DNA of 64,000 nucleotides from Litoditis marina. Taxonomy: Eukaryota > Nematoda > Chromadorea > Rhabditida > Rhabditidae. Under the pieces are notes generated by a model. That model did no database searches, was not told the origin of the DNA, and was given only the letters and a program-made list of their open reading frames with translations. Location of the stretch: contig OZ038434.1 in NCBI GenBank assembly GCA_964036275.1, positions 40,137,279 to 40,201,278 of the forward strand, read 5' to 3'. Below are positions 1-10,897 of this stretch, in pieces (position 1 is the first letter of the stretch; each line of letters starts with the position of its first letter). A program made the translations under genes and the position numbers.

Positions 1-322
1 TTGAGAGGCCTTTACGCGCTATTTTGAATGCGACGCGTGTCTGACTGTAACCTGCAACGATTTCTTGGCGCGAATTCAAAACGATTGGAAAATCATAAGG
101 GAAAATCAAACTTTTTCGCGTAGAAAACGTGCTTCAGGTGATACAAATAAATTAGCTTCTGCCGCCAACCTGGCGAATATTGAAATGAAATTCAAACTTG
201 GGCCAGACTCACACGACCGCGTCCGTTGTTAGCTATGTAGCAGAAATGCCTTTTTAGAAACACCGTGTAGAATATTAAAGAATTTCTGAATAATGTGAAA
301 CAGTAAAACGAAGTTGACGTAC

Positions 323-3300
323 CAGGTGAGAACAGCTGATATTACCCACAGATTGAGAATGGCTCCCACGAAGAACCTGAAACAAATGTTTTAGCGTTAA
401 TACGAAACTTTCATATCGATCTTAATTTACCACAGCTGGATTGACAGCTTCTTAACCAGAACAATTCACTATTTTCACAAATATCAGTATGAAATTCGAT
501 AAACTCCTCCTAGTAAAAGAAGCGAAATTCTTTAAAAATCAGATGATAGAAAGCTATCCAAATAGCGGGAAAACAAAAAACAGATTCCATTAGTAAAAAG
601 TGGGGGAACCAACAAATGTGTGAGTTGTGTTTGGTTCGACCTTGATATCAGCAAAAAGTGAACGATACGAATTGCTGTGATACTGTAGCAGAAGTATTCT
701 GCAAAAATAGAACAATACAAATGTTGCACAATGGTTCACGAAGCCCGCATGATATTTCAGAAATTGCCGAAGGGTATTTCATGAGTACTTTGACGACATG
801 CGTGCGTTGTGAACCATTGTGCAACATTTGTATTGTTCTATTTTTGCAGAATACTTCTGCTACAGTATCACAGCAATTCGTATCGTTCACTTTTTGCTGA
901 TATCAAGGTCGAACCAAACACAACTCACACATTTGTTGGTTCCCCCACTTTTTACTAATTGTCCTTTTTTTGCTAGTTGTACTCCTACAACTTCATATGT
1001 TGCCTATTCACAGAGTGGATCTTGTGAACTCATTATATTAATATGGGAATCTCAGTTTTGTGTGTGCACGAAGCCGAATGCAGACCATAAAATTGCTGGT
1101 GTTGTAATATAACGCAGGTTACTGGCTCTGTGACTATCAACAACTGAACAAAAACGCTAAACGTTCCGATTGACATGTACACCGCTTTTAGCGGCGATAA
1201 GCGATGGGGATTGGCGCCATTGACAAATCTACAATTAGAGACACCAACTCACTTACAATATAGCCATTATTTCCAATACCACATCAAAAACCTTCGTTGA
1301 AACTTTTTTTCATTCCTGCGTCAATTGACACACGAGTCTGGCGCCAGAACGAAACGAAATTTTCTAGGTTTTTCAGCTACCAGTACACACTACATGTGTC
1401 AATTACTGAATGGAGCAATATTCAAACTATTCGATTGTAAGTTTCGTGTGTTTTTGTTTTGGCGCCATTTGGCGTCTGTTCCGAGCCAGACGATAAAATT
1501 CGATTTTGAATTTGTGGATCTTTATTTCACATTGGAATATTCAATATCTGTTAACTCGAAACAGTTTGATTGACGATAACTGATATTTTTCCAACTTTGG
1601 CGCCAGCGCACAGTGCCAACAGAACTTTTTTGATTTTCAGATTGAGCATACTTGCCATGTGATAGTTATTTAGTGTACCGAATTTCAGACGATTCCATTG
1701 ACGCTGTCGTGAGTTTGGGCTTTGACGCCATCTGGCGCCTGGTTCGAGCGCCAGAAGAAAAATTTCAGTTTTGGAAAAAGACTTTCACACTTTTCCTCAA
1801 TTTATTCAATTTCTATTAGTGTTCAACATTTTAGTTGATGATAAATAGTGTTTTGCCGGTTTTGGCGCCTATTGGCGCCAGCGCCGGGCGCCAATGATGA
1901 TGTATCCATCTCATATTTGGCGCGACGGGCTAACTTTTGCATTATAACTCATGTTTCAAATTTCAGCTAAATCGGTTCGGTAGTTTTTCCAATAGTGGTT
2001 TTTCGCCCGCGCCCGGCGCCAATGAGGAGTTATACATCTCATATTTGGCGCGATGGGCTAAGTTTTGCATTAGAACTCATGTTTCAAATTTCAGCTGAAT
2101 CGGTTGAATAGTTTTTCCAATAGTCGTTTTTGGCGCCTATTGGCGCCCGGCGCCAATGAGGAGCTATACATCTCATATTTGGCGCGAAGGGCTAAGTTTT
2201 GCATTAGAACTCATGTTTCAAATTCCAGCTAAATCGGTTAAATAGTTTTTCCAATAGTCGTTTTTGGCGCCTATTGGCGCCCGCGCCCGGCGCCAGAGAT
2301 TACATATACATTTCATACTTGGCGCGACAAGCTAACTTTTGCCATAGAATAGATGTTTCAAATTTCAGCCAAATTGGTTCAGTAGTTTTTCCACTACGAT
2401 GCGGACAGAATTCCGTGAGGGACGAGGGAGGAGGGACGAGTGACGAGGGACGAATTACGGCGGAACTTTTCAACAACGACACGAAACCATAACTCAGGCG
2501 AAAATAATCCGATTTGGCTGAAATTTTCACACAATGTTCAATTCTTGATTCTCTAACGTTCTCTTCTTTTAGTTTTCAGAAAAAAAAGGTGAAGATTTTT
2601 GTTAATTAAAAGGAAAAAACGAGTCCGCAATGGCCAAACCAAAGACAACTCACGCAGAGCGCTTCGCGCTCCGCGCGATTTTCGCCAACACCAGAAGAGT
2701 TGTCCTATTTGCGATGCAAAATGATCAACGTTCACCAATTTATAATGAAAACAAGCTCCCGTTTGTGAGGTAGTCAAACTGATCTGTGCATGAGTTCGAT
2801 ATTTCAACTGAGAAACCAACTGACCGCTGGTTGAAATGACCGACACAGACTCCGCCGAACGAACAATGATGATCACGACGGAAATGACACTTGTCACAAA
2901 CTGAAACAAACTCATTAATAAAATAATTCTTTCATTTTCAACTAATTATATAATTCTTCTCCATCCAGTTAACTCATCCGGGAAAAGTTCAGGAACTGGC
3001 TTCTCTTTTTACGGAAAACAAAACAGAAGAACTGTAATTTCTAATTTATTTGGCTATTCTACCGAAACGAAATTCCCGTATCCAACTTTTATACCGACGA
3101 AAGGTTACATAAATACAAACCTGGACAATGATAGGCCCTTGGAGGAGCATTCATGTGACACGAGTGACAGTATCTGAAACAAATAGTGTTTTGAATCCAA
3201 AAGAATACGTACTTGCTTTTCTTTTTTTCTTTTTAGACAGGTGATTACGACATGTTCTACCGACCAAATCCGGTCGTTCAACGTTCAACCTTTTCTATCT

Positions 3301-5413
3301 GCACTGAACATTTTATCATAGTTTTCTGTTTTATGTTCTACCGACCCCGCCCAAACAGCTGTTGGTCTATTGGCAGCAATTGTTGATGCCAAATGACCTT
3401 GAAGTACGCGCGCATGCCACTGCAAAAAGTTGTTCTCCAAACGCAGCCCGGTTAGCTCAGTCGGTAGAGCACCAGACTCTTAATCTGGCTGTCGAGGGTT
3501 CGAGCCCCGCATCGGGCTTTACTTTTGCAATTGGCTCAAAATGGTTAATATTGAACCATTTTTGTCGATTATTTCATTTCAGTTGATTTAACCCCGTAAC
3601 TGTATTCAAAGGTACTAAAACTCTGAAACAAGTCAAAAAACTTGAATAAACAAATTTTTCAATGCAAATTGATGAAGTTAAATGGATATTATTCCAAACC
3701 CAGATCTTTTTCTGTGGAATAGTCACATGTTGCTGGTGTGTGAACATATCATGAAGTGAAAATCGGAAATTACCTGAATCCGGCTTTTACAACATTGGGA
3801 AGAGCGGGGTTATTTCCGTTGGCCGTCGTTTTTATCATGCGATACCAGTTGAGATAGGTGTTCAGGCCCAGAATCGACAGTATCACAACACGAATCACCC
3901 ACGCTGGAACAGAAAGATATGTAAATATGGAAACAGGTAAAAAATATGATAAAATCTTCGGTCTTCGCTAAAGTTTAACCTGGATGCATGCCATATCTCA
4001 CATTTCGACCGAACAGGAACGGGATTAAACTACAAACATTGTACAGGGCTAGCTTCGGAAAGATCAAATTCAATTCCCATACTCCGCTAACTTTAGCCAA
4101 AAGACAGAAGCAAAATGCTGATTGCTGAAACACGTTTCTATTGTCATTTTGGTCTAAACCCACAAAAATCGGCAGAATTTATTGCCGAACTAAGCGAAAA
4201 ACCCCACACTTTGGAAACAAATTTGGGCCTTAGTAGCATGGGAAATTCCATAACAGTTCAATCAGAACAATTTTTGTGAAAAATTTTGAAAGATCCTATG
4301 GGGAAACTGGAAAAATCATTGACTTTCTATCACCAAACATCAACTTGTGAAGGGCATGGAAAAAAGAACTGATGAGCACTGAACAGTTGTTTAAAAAAAT
4401 TCTAACGCTCCTCTCACCTCTCAGTTGATTTTTGTCTATGTGCTGGAGAACTCCAATATCAGTTTTTTGTACATACAAAAAAAAGTTATACTATTATTAA
4501 CAAACCTTCTCCAAACGCGGGAAACCATGTGGGCATGACGTAGAATATGTGGAACAGAAAGGATAGCGGCATGAGAATGACGAATACCGAAGTGGCTATC
4601 TGAAGAGAGATTGGTCAATGTACGATAGTGACTACTGACTAATGCTCATGGTTCTTAGGAAGTGGCTTTCTGAAAACATATTGGTCAACGTATACCTATA
4701 CACACAGCGTTTTCACCAGCCTTGTTTTTTGTGAGCAGTGTGCATTAGATGAAAATCCAGAAAACTATCCGGACGGGACGCAAGCCCGCGCAGGCAAGAT
4801 CTGACGGTATGCACATGCTGCATACTGCCCCGAACTTCCTATTTCATTAAAATCACTTCTTGGCACATTGGCACGTAAGGTACGCGTCCGCGTGTCGCGT
4901 TACGGCCGAATGAAAAGACGCGAAACAGGCCAACTCTAATGTGGCGGCGGAGAACGCTGTGTACACCTATCCTTTAAAGTTTATAACAGTGTGGAGCGCG
5001 GAACTTCAAATCGAAAAAGTTATGTACGGATACAAATATTGATCCCTTTCCATATTGATGTTCCCTTCTCATATTGATGTTACCTTCCTATATTGATGTT
5101 GAACCTATGATATGACCAGTTTTGGTAGATTAGAAATATGAGTTTGGAATTCAGGAGCTCTAATTTCATAGATAATCTCTCAGTAAACTAAGAACAAAGA
5201 ACTAAAAACTCTTCAGGCATCAACCTTCAACCAAACAAACGTAATCAGAGTCAAGAACAGAAACTTATATGATAATATGTAAATATTACAGTCGGATGAA
5301 TCATGAATCTTGGAAATAGAAAAACTCACAATGTCCTGTGTTTGAGTCGGTATAAGCTTGTAAAACCGAGATGGTAGATCATCATAATCACCAGAATCGT
5401 TGTTCGAGAACAT
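323..5413 (-). CDS. DHHC-type palmitoyltransferase, 5' part (gene continues past left edge)
   Basis: Protein S-acyltransferase of the zf-DHHC family, which moves palmitate to cysteines of membrane-associated proteins. Six exons join in phase: 5330-5413, 4506-4599, 3774-3903, 3121-3173, 2825-2900, 323-376 (163 residues so far). Exon 2 and exon 3 encode two hydrophobic spans (about residues 29-49 and 60-76). Exons 4-5 encode the cysteine-rich domain: CHSCHMNAPPRAYHC, then CDKCHFRRDHHCSF, with DHHC at about 130-133, followed by VGHFNQR and the start of TM3 in exon 6. All core Cys/His residues seen are intact. The ATG at 5413 is preceded by TTCCAGAG, so the message may be trans-spliced. Codons for TM4 and the TTxE region must lie left of position 323. 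Introns hold repeats and a tRNA gene. Family assignment is firm; the exact DHHC paralogue is not known. Confidence 0.9.
589..959. repeat. 371-bp near-perfect hairpin (151-bp arms)
   Basis: Bases 589-739 and 809-959 are inverted copies with no mismatch that I can find, separated by a 69-bp loop. The element lies in the last visible intron of the DHHC gene. The same peptide reads from both strands, which is the shadow of the symmetry and not a gene. It could be a young palindromic MITE or a source of double-stranded RNA. Confidence 0.85.
1190..2535. repeat. GGCGCC-rich repeat block with a roughly 130-bp minisatellite
   Basis: The palindromic hexamer GGCGCC occurs many times here in otherwise AT-rich DNA. 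From about 1913 to 2345 there are four tandem units of roughly 127-136 bp, each with a stretch reading TTTGGCGCGA, then GCTAA, then TTTCAAATTTCAGC and AAATCGGTT (starts near 1913, 2040, 2174, 2310). A fifth, degenerate motif copy lies near 2500-2525 on the opposite strand. It contains no credible exon. Confidence 0.75.
3446..3518 (+). tRNA. tRNA-Lys (anticodon CTT)
   Basis: A 73-nt cloverleaf with a 7-bp acceptor stem (GCCCGGT with ATCGGGC, one G-T pair), A box TAGCTCAGTCGG, anticodon CTT at 3479-3481 and B box GGTTCGAGCCC. There is no intron. A short T run (CTTTACTTTT) follows and could terminate Pol III. It sits inside an intron of the DHHC gene, on the opposite strand. Confidence 0.96.
5051..5100. 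repeat. Short tandem repeat, about 19-20 bp x 3
   Basis: Three units of CATATTGATGTT plus a CCTTC-type spacer occur in an intron of the DHHC gene, between coding exons 1 and 2. No function is apparent. Confidence 0.7.
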
Positions 5414-6061
5414 CTCTGGAATATGTTTCTATTGAAAAACGCACTCAATAAAATATGTAATATAGAGTTGAAGGTTTTTCGAACTCAAGCAACAATACCA
5501 ACATACTTTAGAATGCAACACGAACGACCGCACAAAAGTCGTGGAGTAATGGAGAATTAATCAGAACTGACGTTTTGACGCAAACACAGTTGTTGACTCA
5601 ACCAGAAAGATAAGAAGAAATGATAAAAATGAGGTCACATACAAACATCTAAAATTGTGCTAAACATGTTTTGAGCAGGTTTGATTATATGAACATGAGA
5701 ACGGTTGAATCTTCAGCTTTCGCGGTTGTTAAAACAGGTCTCTAGATTCTCATATTCAAAACAGGTTTATCCGAAGGAATTCATCTCAATCTAGTACACC
5801 GAGAGTTGAAGTACCTGTATAATACTAGTAAAAATAACAATATAACTGTTTGCGCTAGTTAAACGTATCGTAAACACAATTCAACAAATGCTCATCATCT
5901 CCCGGCCGTTGCTTTCATTGAACTACTCAACTATGCAGCCTACATTTCCATCTCATACACCTCAGACCGTGACGGACAAGAACCTCGATAGTACTTTCTA
6001 GTTTACATTTAGAACAATGGAAACTTTAAATAATACAAACATAACGAACTTTGCCACATAT

Positions 6062-6786
6062 TGCCAGCTGAATCTCTGAACTCCCTGGGACTGGGACGTC
6101 GTAGCAGTCACGCAAAAAAACCCGCATTTTAGCTTGGTAGCAGACGACGTACGGGTCAAATTACTCAACGTAGCAGACGTCGTTGCACTCGCAATGATAG
6201 CTGGATTGCCACTCGTGAAGTAATCAGCGGTCCGGCCAGAATTATATACGTACGTGCTAGAGGTGCCACTCTGCGCAACTCAGCCAATTTAGTTCATTCG
6301 AGCTAGGTTAAAAGCCGCTCTGACACACGAAAGAAGTGCTCGCTTCGATTAGGTGTTAAAGAGAAAACATGCTTGTGCATATTCATTTGAAAAAAGTGTA
6401 TTTTTTTCAAAAAGAATTAGCATTGAAAGTTGAGCAATTGAGTGATTATGGTTATATACATTAATACTAGTATAGTAACTTAAATCTTACTATCGTCCAC
6501 AATTTCGCGTAGAATTTTTCGTTTTATGAATAGCAGGATTAATGTATATAAACATGAATGAAACATGAATAGAAAATATACTACCAAATGAATGCGGTTG
6601 TTTCGGAGTGAATCAGTAATATTATTAATCAATTAAATTTCGGAATGGTCTGGGGCCGCGCTGGCCCGGCTGATCCTGACTAACCGTCTGGGACCGTAGC
6701 AGTCAAACCGTCTGGGACGCGTAAACATCGCGTCCCGGACGGTCGACTGCTACGACGTCCCAGTCCTAGGGAGTTCAGAGATGGCA
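6062..6786. mobile_element. Non-autonomous DNA transposon with terminal inverted repeats
   Basis: The ends are inverted copies of about 40 bp: left TGCCAgctgaATCTCTGAAC and on through CTCCCT, GGGAC and GTAGCAG, matched by the reverse complement at 6740-6786. A second internal inverted stretch (GTCTGGGACCGTAGCAG) lies near the right end. There is no transposase ORF, so it depends on a partner elsewhere. The family was not identified. Confidence 0.65.
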
Positions 6787-7209
6787 CGCGGTCCACAACA
6801 ATACTCTGCGTCTCTGTCTCGTCAAACTTTGGCAGTCTGCCGTCTGTCATTTAGGAATAGAGCGCACTTACGTATTGTACAGTAGTCATTGCTTGAGAGA
6901 GCAACATTTTGCGAAAACTATAGTACTATCCCAGTGACCAAAAATTCGGAGTGTTTATGTATTCAACTGCGTGTGAACCTACGAACTGGTTGATGAGTGA
7001 AAGGGAGGAAGTGTAAACTCATGAGAAGTCAGTTATAAAACAGTTACATTATGTTTCATGCGTACGCAAAATATTTGCAGTATAAGATTGAATATGACAT
7101 GGGACAGTTTATGTATAGATCAAATTCAACACATCAGTACTCTACAAAAATCTACCAGAACGATTGAAACTAAGTATTCATTAGAAAATAGGTACTTGAT
7201 AATTTTACA

Positions 7210-7590
7210 CTTTATTGCAGTCCTTCCCGAACCGAACCGCGAACCGTTCCCTGGAGAACAACCGACCGGTTCTCCAGGAAACGAATCGAAACGAACCGGG
7301 GATTCACTTATTCCACCTCGTATACTACTTGTTTGTTCAAATCATGATTAATATCGTTTGGTTCAAACCTTTCACTGGTGAACCGGTCGATTTAGAATGC
7401 GCGGTTCGGTCGGTTCAGTCGGTTTGGTTCGGTTCTCCAGTGACCGGTTTGCGGTTCGGTTCGGGGAGGACCCGGTTCTCGAGTGACCTCGCCCTTCGCC
7501 AACGCATAGGATTCACTCTTTTCGGAGTTAGCTCTCGCTGTAGTCTCACTGTCTACCCTATTTTTCATCCGGTTCTCACCAGAACCCAAC
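7210..7590. repeat. GGTTCGG/CCGAACC palindromic repeat block
   Basis: Many overlapping copies of CGGTTCGG, ACCGGTTCTCC and their complements, with inverted pairs such as CTGGAGAACAACCGACCGG. The open frames across this block are by-products of the repeat. A related block lies at about 62780-63040. Confidence 0.6.
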
Positions 7591-9458
7591 TTTTCAGTGG
7601 AAATTTATAGCAAAGTTCGACTTTTCGAATTTGTCGGAACCAGCTAGTGTTTTCGAACGAAACGAAAATTCTGCTTTCTGACAGGCTACTGTTCATAAAC
7701 CTCCATGTCTTTGACCTATGAACTATTCATAAACCTATGAAATATTCATCTAACCGGTTTTTAGGTTACTTGAGTAGGTAATCTGGAATAGAAATTCGGT
7801 TTCGGGTTTTGCTCACTTTCCGGTTACCCGTCCTATAACCTAAAGCAGAGAAGACAAAGTATTGACCTCAAGAACCTCACTTGTTGAACACTCAAAAGTC
7901 CAGAACAATTGCCCCCAGCCCTTTCCTGGCAAACCGGAAGTATTCGGGTACTATTACCGGGCTTCCAGGGCTCGAATCGAATCTTAATAGGTGGTGGTCC
8001 CGTAATTGGGGGTGGCAACATTTCTCACCCCACCTCAGATTGCGTACCTTGCGATATAATTACCGTGCTCCATAATAGACTTCTGTTGGCACCTGGACGG
8101 CTATAAACTAAGCGGGCTGTCAATATGCAGAAAGGTTAGTGCCAGTCTAATTCAGTGAACTTCACACCACCTAGAAGAGCTTTCTGACTCTTCATCTAAC
8201 CGGGTTATCGGTAATCAGATCGGTTTTGGTAACCCTTTTCAGGTAACCTCAAACCAAAGTTCGGTTAAACTGACGCTAGAAAATGCTGTGAACTTCACAA
8301 CAAATTATATATATGACCCAGTTTTCAGTTATCCTCCTCTCAGGTTACCTCACAGGTGAGCGGTAGATAACCTGAAACTAAAAACCGGGTACCTTCAAAA
8401 CTAACACTGAAAATTACGTTTTCGGTCAAACGAGAGGCTAACCGGTTTTTTGCTGCAGGCTGCCTTCCGGTTACATACTGGGCTAACCGAAAACCGTTTA
8501 GGTTACCAAGCAGAGCGATTGGATGTAAAACTCACTGAACTTTCATCACTTTGGCGACTCAGTTAATTTCTAATATCTGCGATGATTGTTTGATCATGTA
8601 ATGTCGTTAAGAAATGCCCACACGCTTTCTATTCTGAATACATATCAGTTTTTCAACGTTTCCGTTGTTACACGGTAGAATGCACAGCACGAAATGCATT
8701 TCATAATCAAATTGCTAGTCATTTCCCCCCATTTATAGCTACATTCAACTACATCGCAAAACTCTCGAAATCATGACAAAAACTTTTTTTAACATCAAAT
8801 TATTGGCCGTTTTTTGCTAGTCCACGAAACACGAATATTGTAATAATGAAAACAGTGCACAATCAAGGAAATGTTCTAGATATTGGGAAAACTGGGCTCA
8901 CGGGTTTTTTAGGATCTCAGTTTACTTCTCGGATCTATTGATTTGGCTTTGATTCTTTCCAAAGAAAATACTTTCTCCCTGTTTCGTAATTGAACCAATA
9001 AAATAACAAACAATATCACTTTTTTAGTATAATGCCAAACTTTCTCTTACCATTAATGTATTTCATCATCTTACAACCTGCAAAGACTAGATTAAAGTCA
9101 GGATATTTTAGGGGTTGTCTTCATTTGGCTATTGGCTACTATAGTTTGTTTCAATCCCACTGAGACTCATTGACATCCTTCCAAGATCTTCAGATAACTA
9201 ATTCTTAGGTCAAACAAGAATTCCCGACACTTATTCGTTCACATATTGTTCTAAAGCTGAACAAAGCTTATGTAGTTTACATTGATTCGCCGTTTTCTCC
9301 AAAGTGGTGAAAACAACATGGAAATTCTTCGGCACGCTGCCAAATTCGCAGTGGGAATGGCGAGAACTAAAAAATTTGTGTAGTTGTTGTTTGAGCCAAT
9401 CAGGATAGAATGCTAATAGATGTATCTAGTCAAATGTTTTTATCGTTTCTTTTCAGAA

Positions 9459-10897
9459 ATGGGCGGTTTTCCCCTTCTAGGAGAGTCCGAAGAGTATGAC
9501 GAACGGGTAAGTTCTGTTTTGATATCAAACAGATTGGAATTTTTGCTCTTCAAGGCAAAATATTCGTTATGTTCGTTAAAGAGTTAGGACATTTCAACTC
9601 AAAACTTTTTCAAACCTGCGCGTGAACCCAAAAACGTCAACTTGATCAAGCCTAATTTACCAGAAACAAAGATTAGAGAATCACCCAACCCAACAAAGAG
9701 AGCAGAGTAAAGTCCTTCCCGGTAGTCGAACTAACTAACAGTTTATTTAACTACTGTCATAACATCTTCTAAAAGTCGATATTGTATCCAGACGGTTGGA
9801 TCGAGGGTTCGTCGCACAGTCAGCCGTTTTCTGTCGAACACAACCTCTCACGGGCTCCCAAGGATTCAGGTGACGAAACAGTAACATGAAATACATGGAA
9901 CGTGGAAAAAAGCTGGTTTAAACGTGTTTTTTATATACAAAAAGTTGCAGCACACGAAACAAGTTCGCTTCCTAACTTTCATCGGTGAATCGGTCGGTTG
10001 GGAAAGTCGGTTCGCTGCGGCTCTCTAGTTCCCGGTTAGCGGTGCGGTTCCGGAAGTACCCGGTTCTTCGATGATAACGCCAACTATAACATAAACTTTA
10101 TATACACAGTTTTTTAGAGGTCTGACACCGGTAATAAGCCGTTCACCATCATTACTATGAAAACGTGACTTGTAGATCGCCCGGGAAAAAATTGTACATC
10201 AGAAGGTCTACAATGCACAACTTCACCCGTTTTCCGGCCCCATCTCGTTGTGTTTATAGTTTGATCCCGTTGGTTTTCGGTCAGAATTTCGGTCAGAAAA
10301 AACTACAACAGAATAAAAGTCATTCCCTATACAATAACTACGAGTTTCTTCCAGAAGGCCCGCAACACCCGTGGCAGTATGTTCTGGCTGGTTGTCTGGA
10401 TGTTGGCGGCGTCCGTGTTCTTAGGAACTGTGAGTTAAAAAAAATCGGGATGGCATATGCATGAATATCCCGATCTTCCTCTTCCAACCTGCGTCTCTTA
10501 GAACACACAATCTTTCTCTGCTCTAACATCACATAGGCGTTGGACGAGGAGAAGATGCCGGGAGCGAAATAGTTCTTTTAATTCCACCGTGGAGACTCCT
10601 ACCGGCTGTGTTTCGAAGTCATTTCCATTTTTAATCATGCAGCTCTCGGAAAACCCTGGGGTGGTCGCGTTTGAATTTCTTGTTTTTCAAACAACCAAAA
10701 CTTTTTTCTAACACTACGGTGGCAGACTTCATAGGTGAGATGAAATGATAAGTCGCGAGGCCAAGTTTGTAATAACTATATTTTTCTATTCAGAGTTTAC
10801 GCACTTCGTATTTGATTATTATTTTTCCAATAATATGTTTGAGGCCCTGCAACTGTGGTGGAAGTTCCGTGATCGCCAGCCGACTACATCAGTGACG
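9459..10897 (+). CDS. DEG/ENaC N-terminal cassette (HG motif and TM1); alternative first module or truncated paralogue
   Basis: Four in-phase exons: 9459-9506, 9792-9869, 10355-10429, 10796-10897 (101 residues). They encode MGGFPLLGESEEYDER, then a segment with NTTSHGLPRIQ (the DEG/ENaC His-Gly gating motif), a TM1 segment (MFWLVVWMLAASVFLG) and a linker ending PTTSVT with donor GTGAGA in phase 0. The start ATG follows TTTCAGAA. Exon 4 uses a CAG-AG double acceptor, and only the second keeps the frame. No pore domain, finger exons or TM2 follow before 18873. The main channel gene has exon 1 (108 aa) ending at the equivalent place and phase, so this cassette could splice to exon 2 at 20014. 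Otherwise it is a broken tandem duplicate. Reading on past 11177 reaches a stop quickly. Confidence 0.7.

Larger units (their letters stand above)
5414..9458. other. Gene-free interval between DHHC gene and DEG/ENaC cassette
   Basis: I find no exon with splice sites and coding character here. The interval holds the TIR element at 6062-6786, a GGTTCGG-type repeat at about 7210-7590, GGTTACC-type repeats at about 7740-8510, and unmatched AT-rich sequence. Promoters for the DHHC gene (minus) and the cassette (plus) should lie here, since the two are divergent. Confidence 0.6.

Noticed and set aside
658..900. Matching open frames on both strands (about 80 codons each)
   Set aside because: They are produced by the 151-bp inverted repeat; the same peptide comes from each arm. 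No splice or codon evidence.
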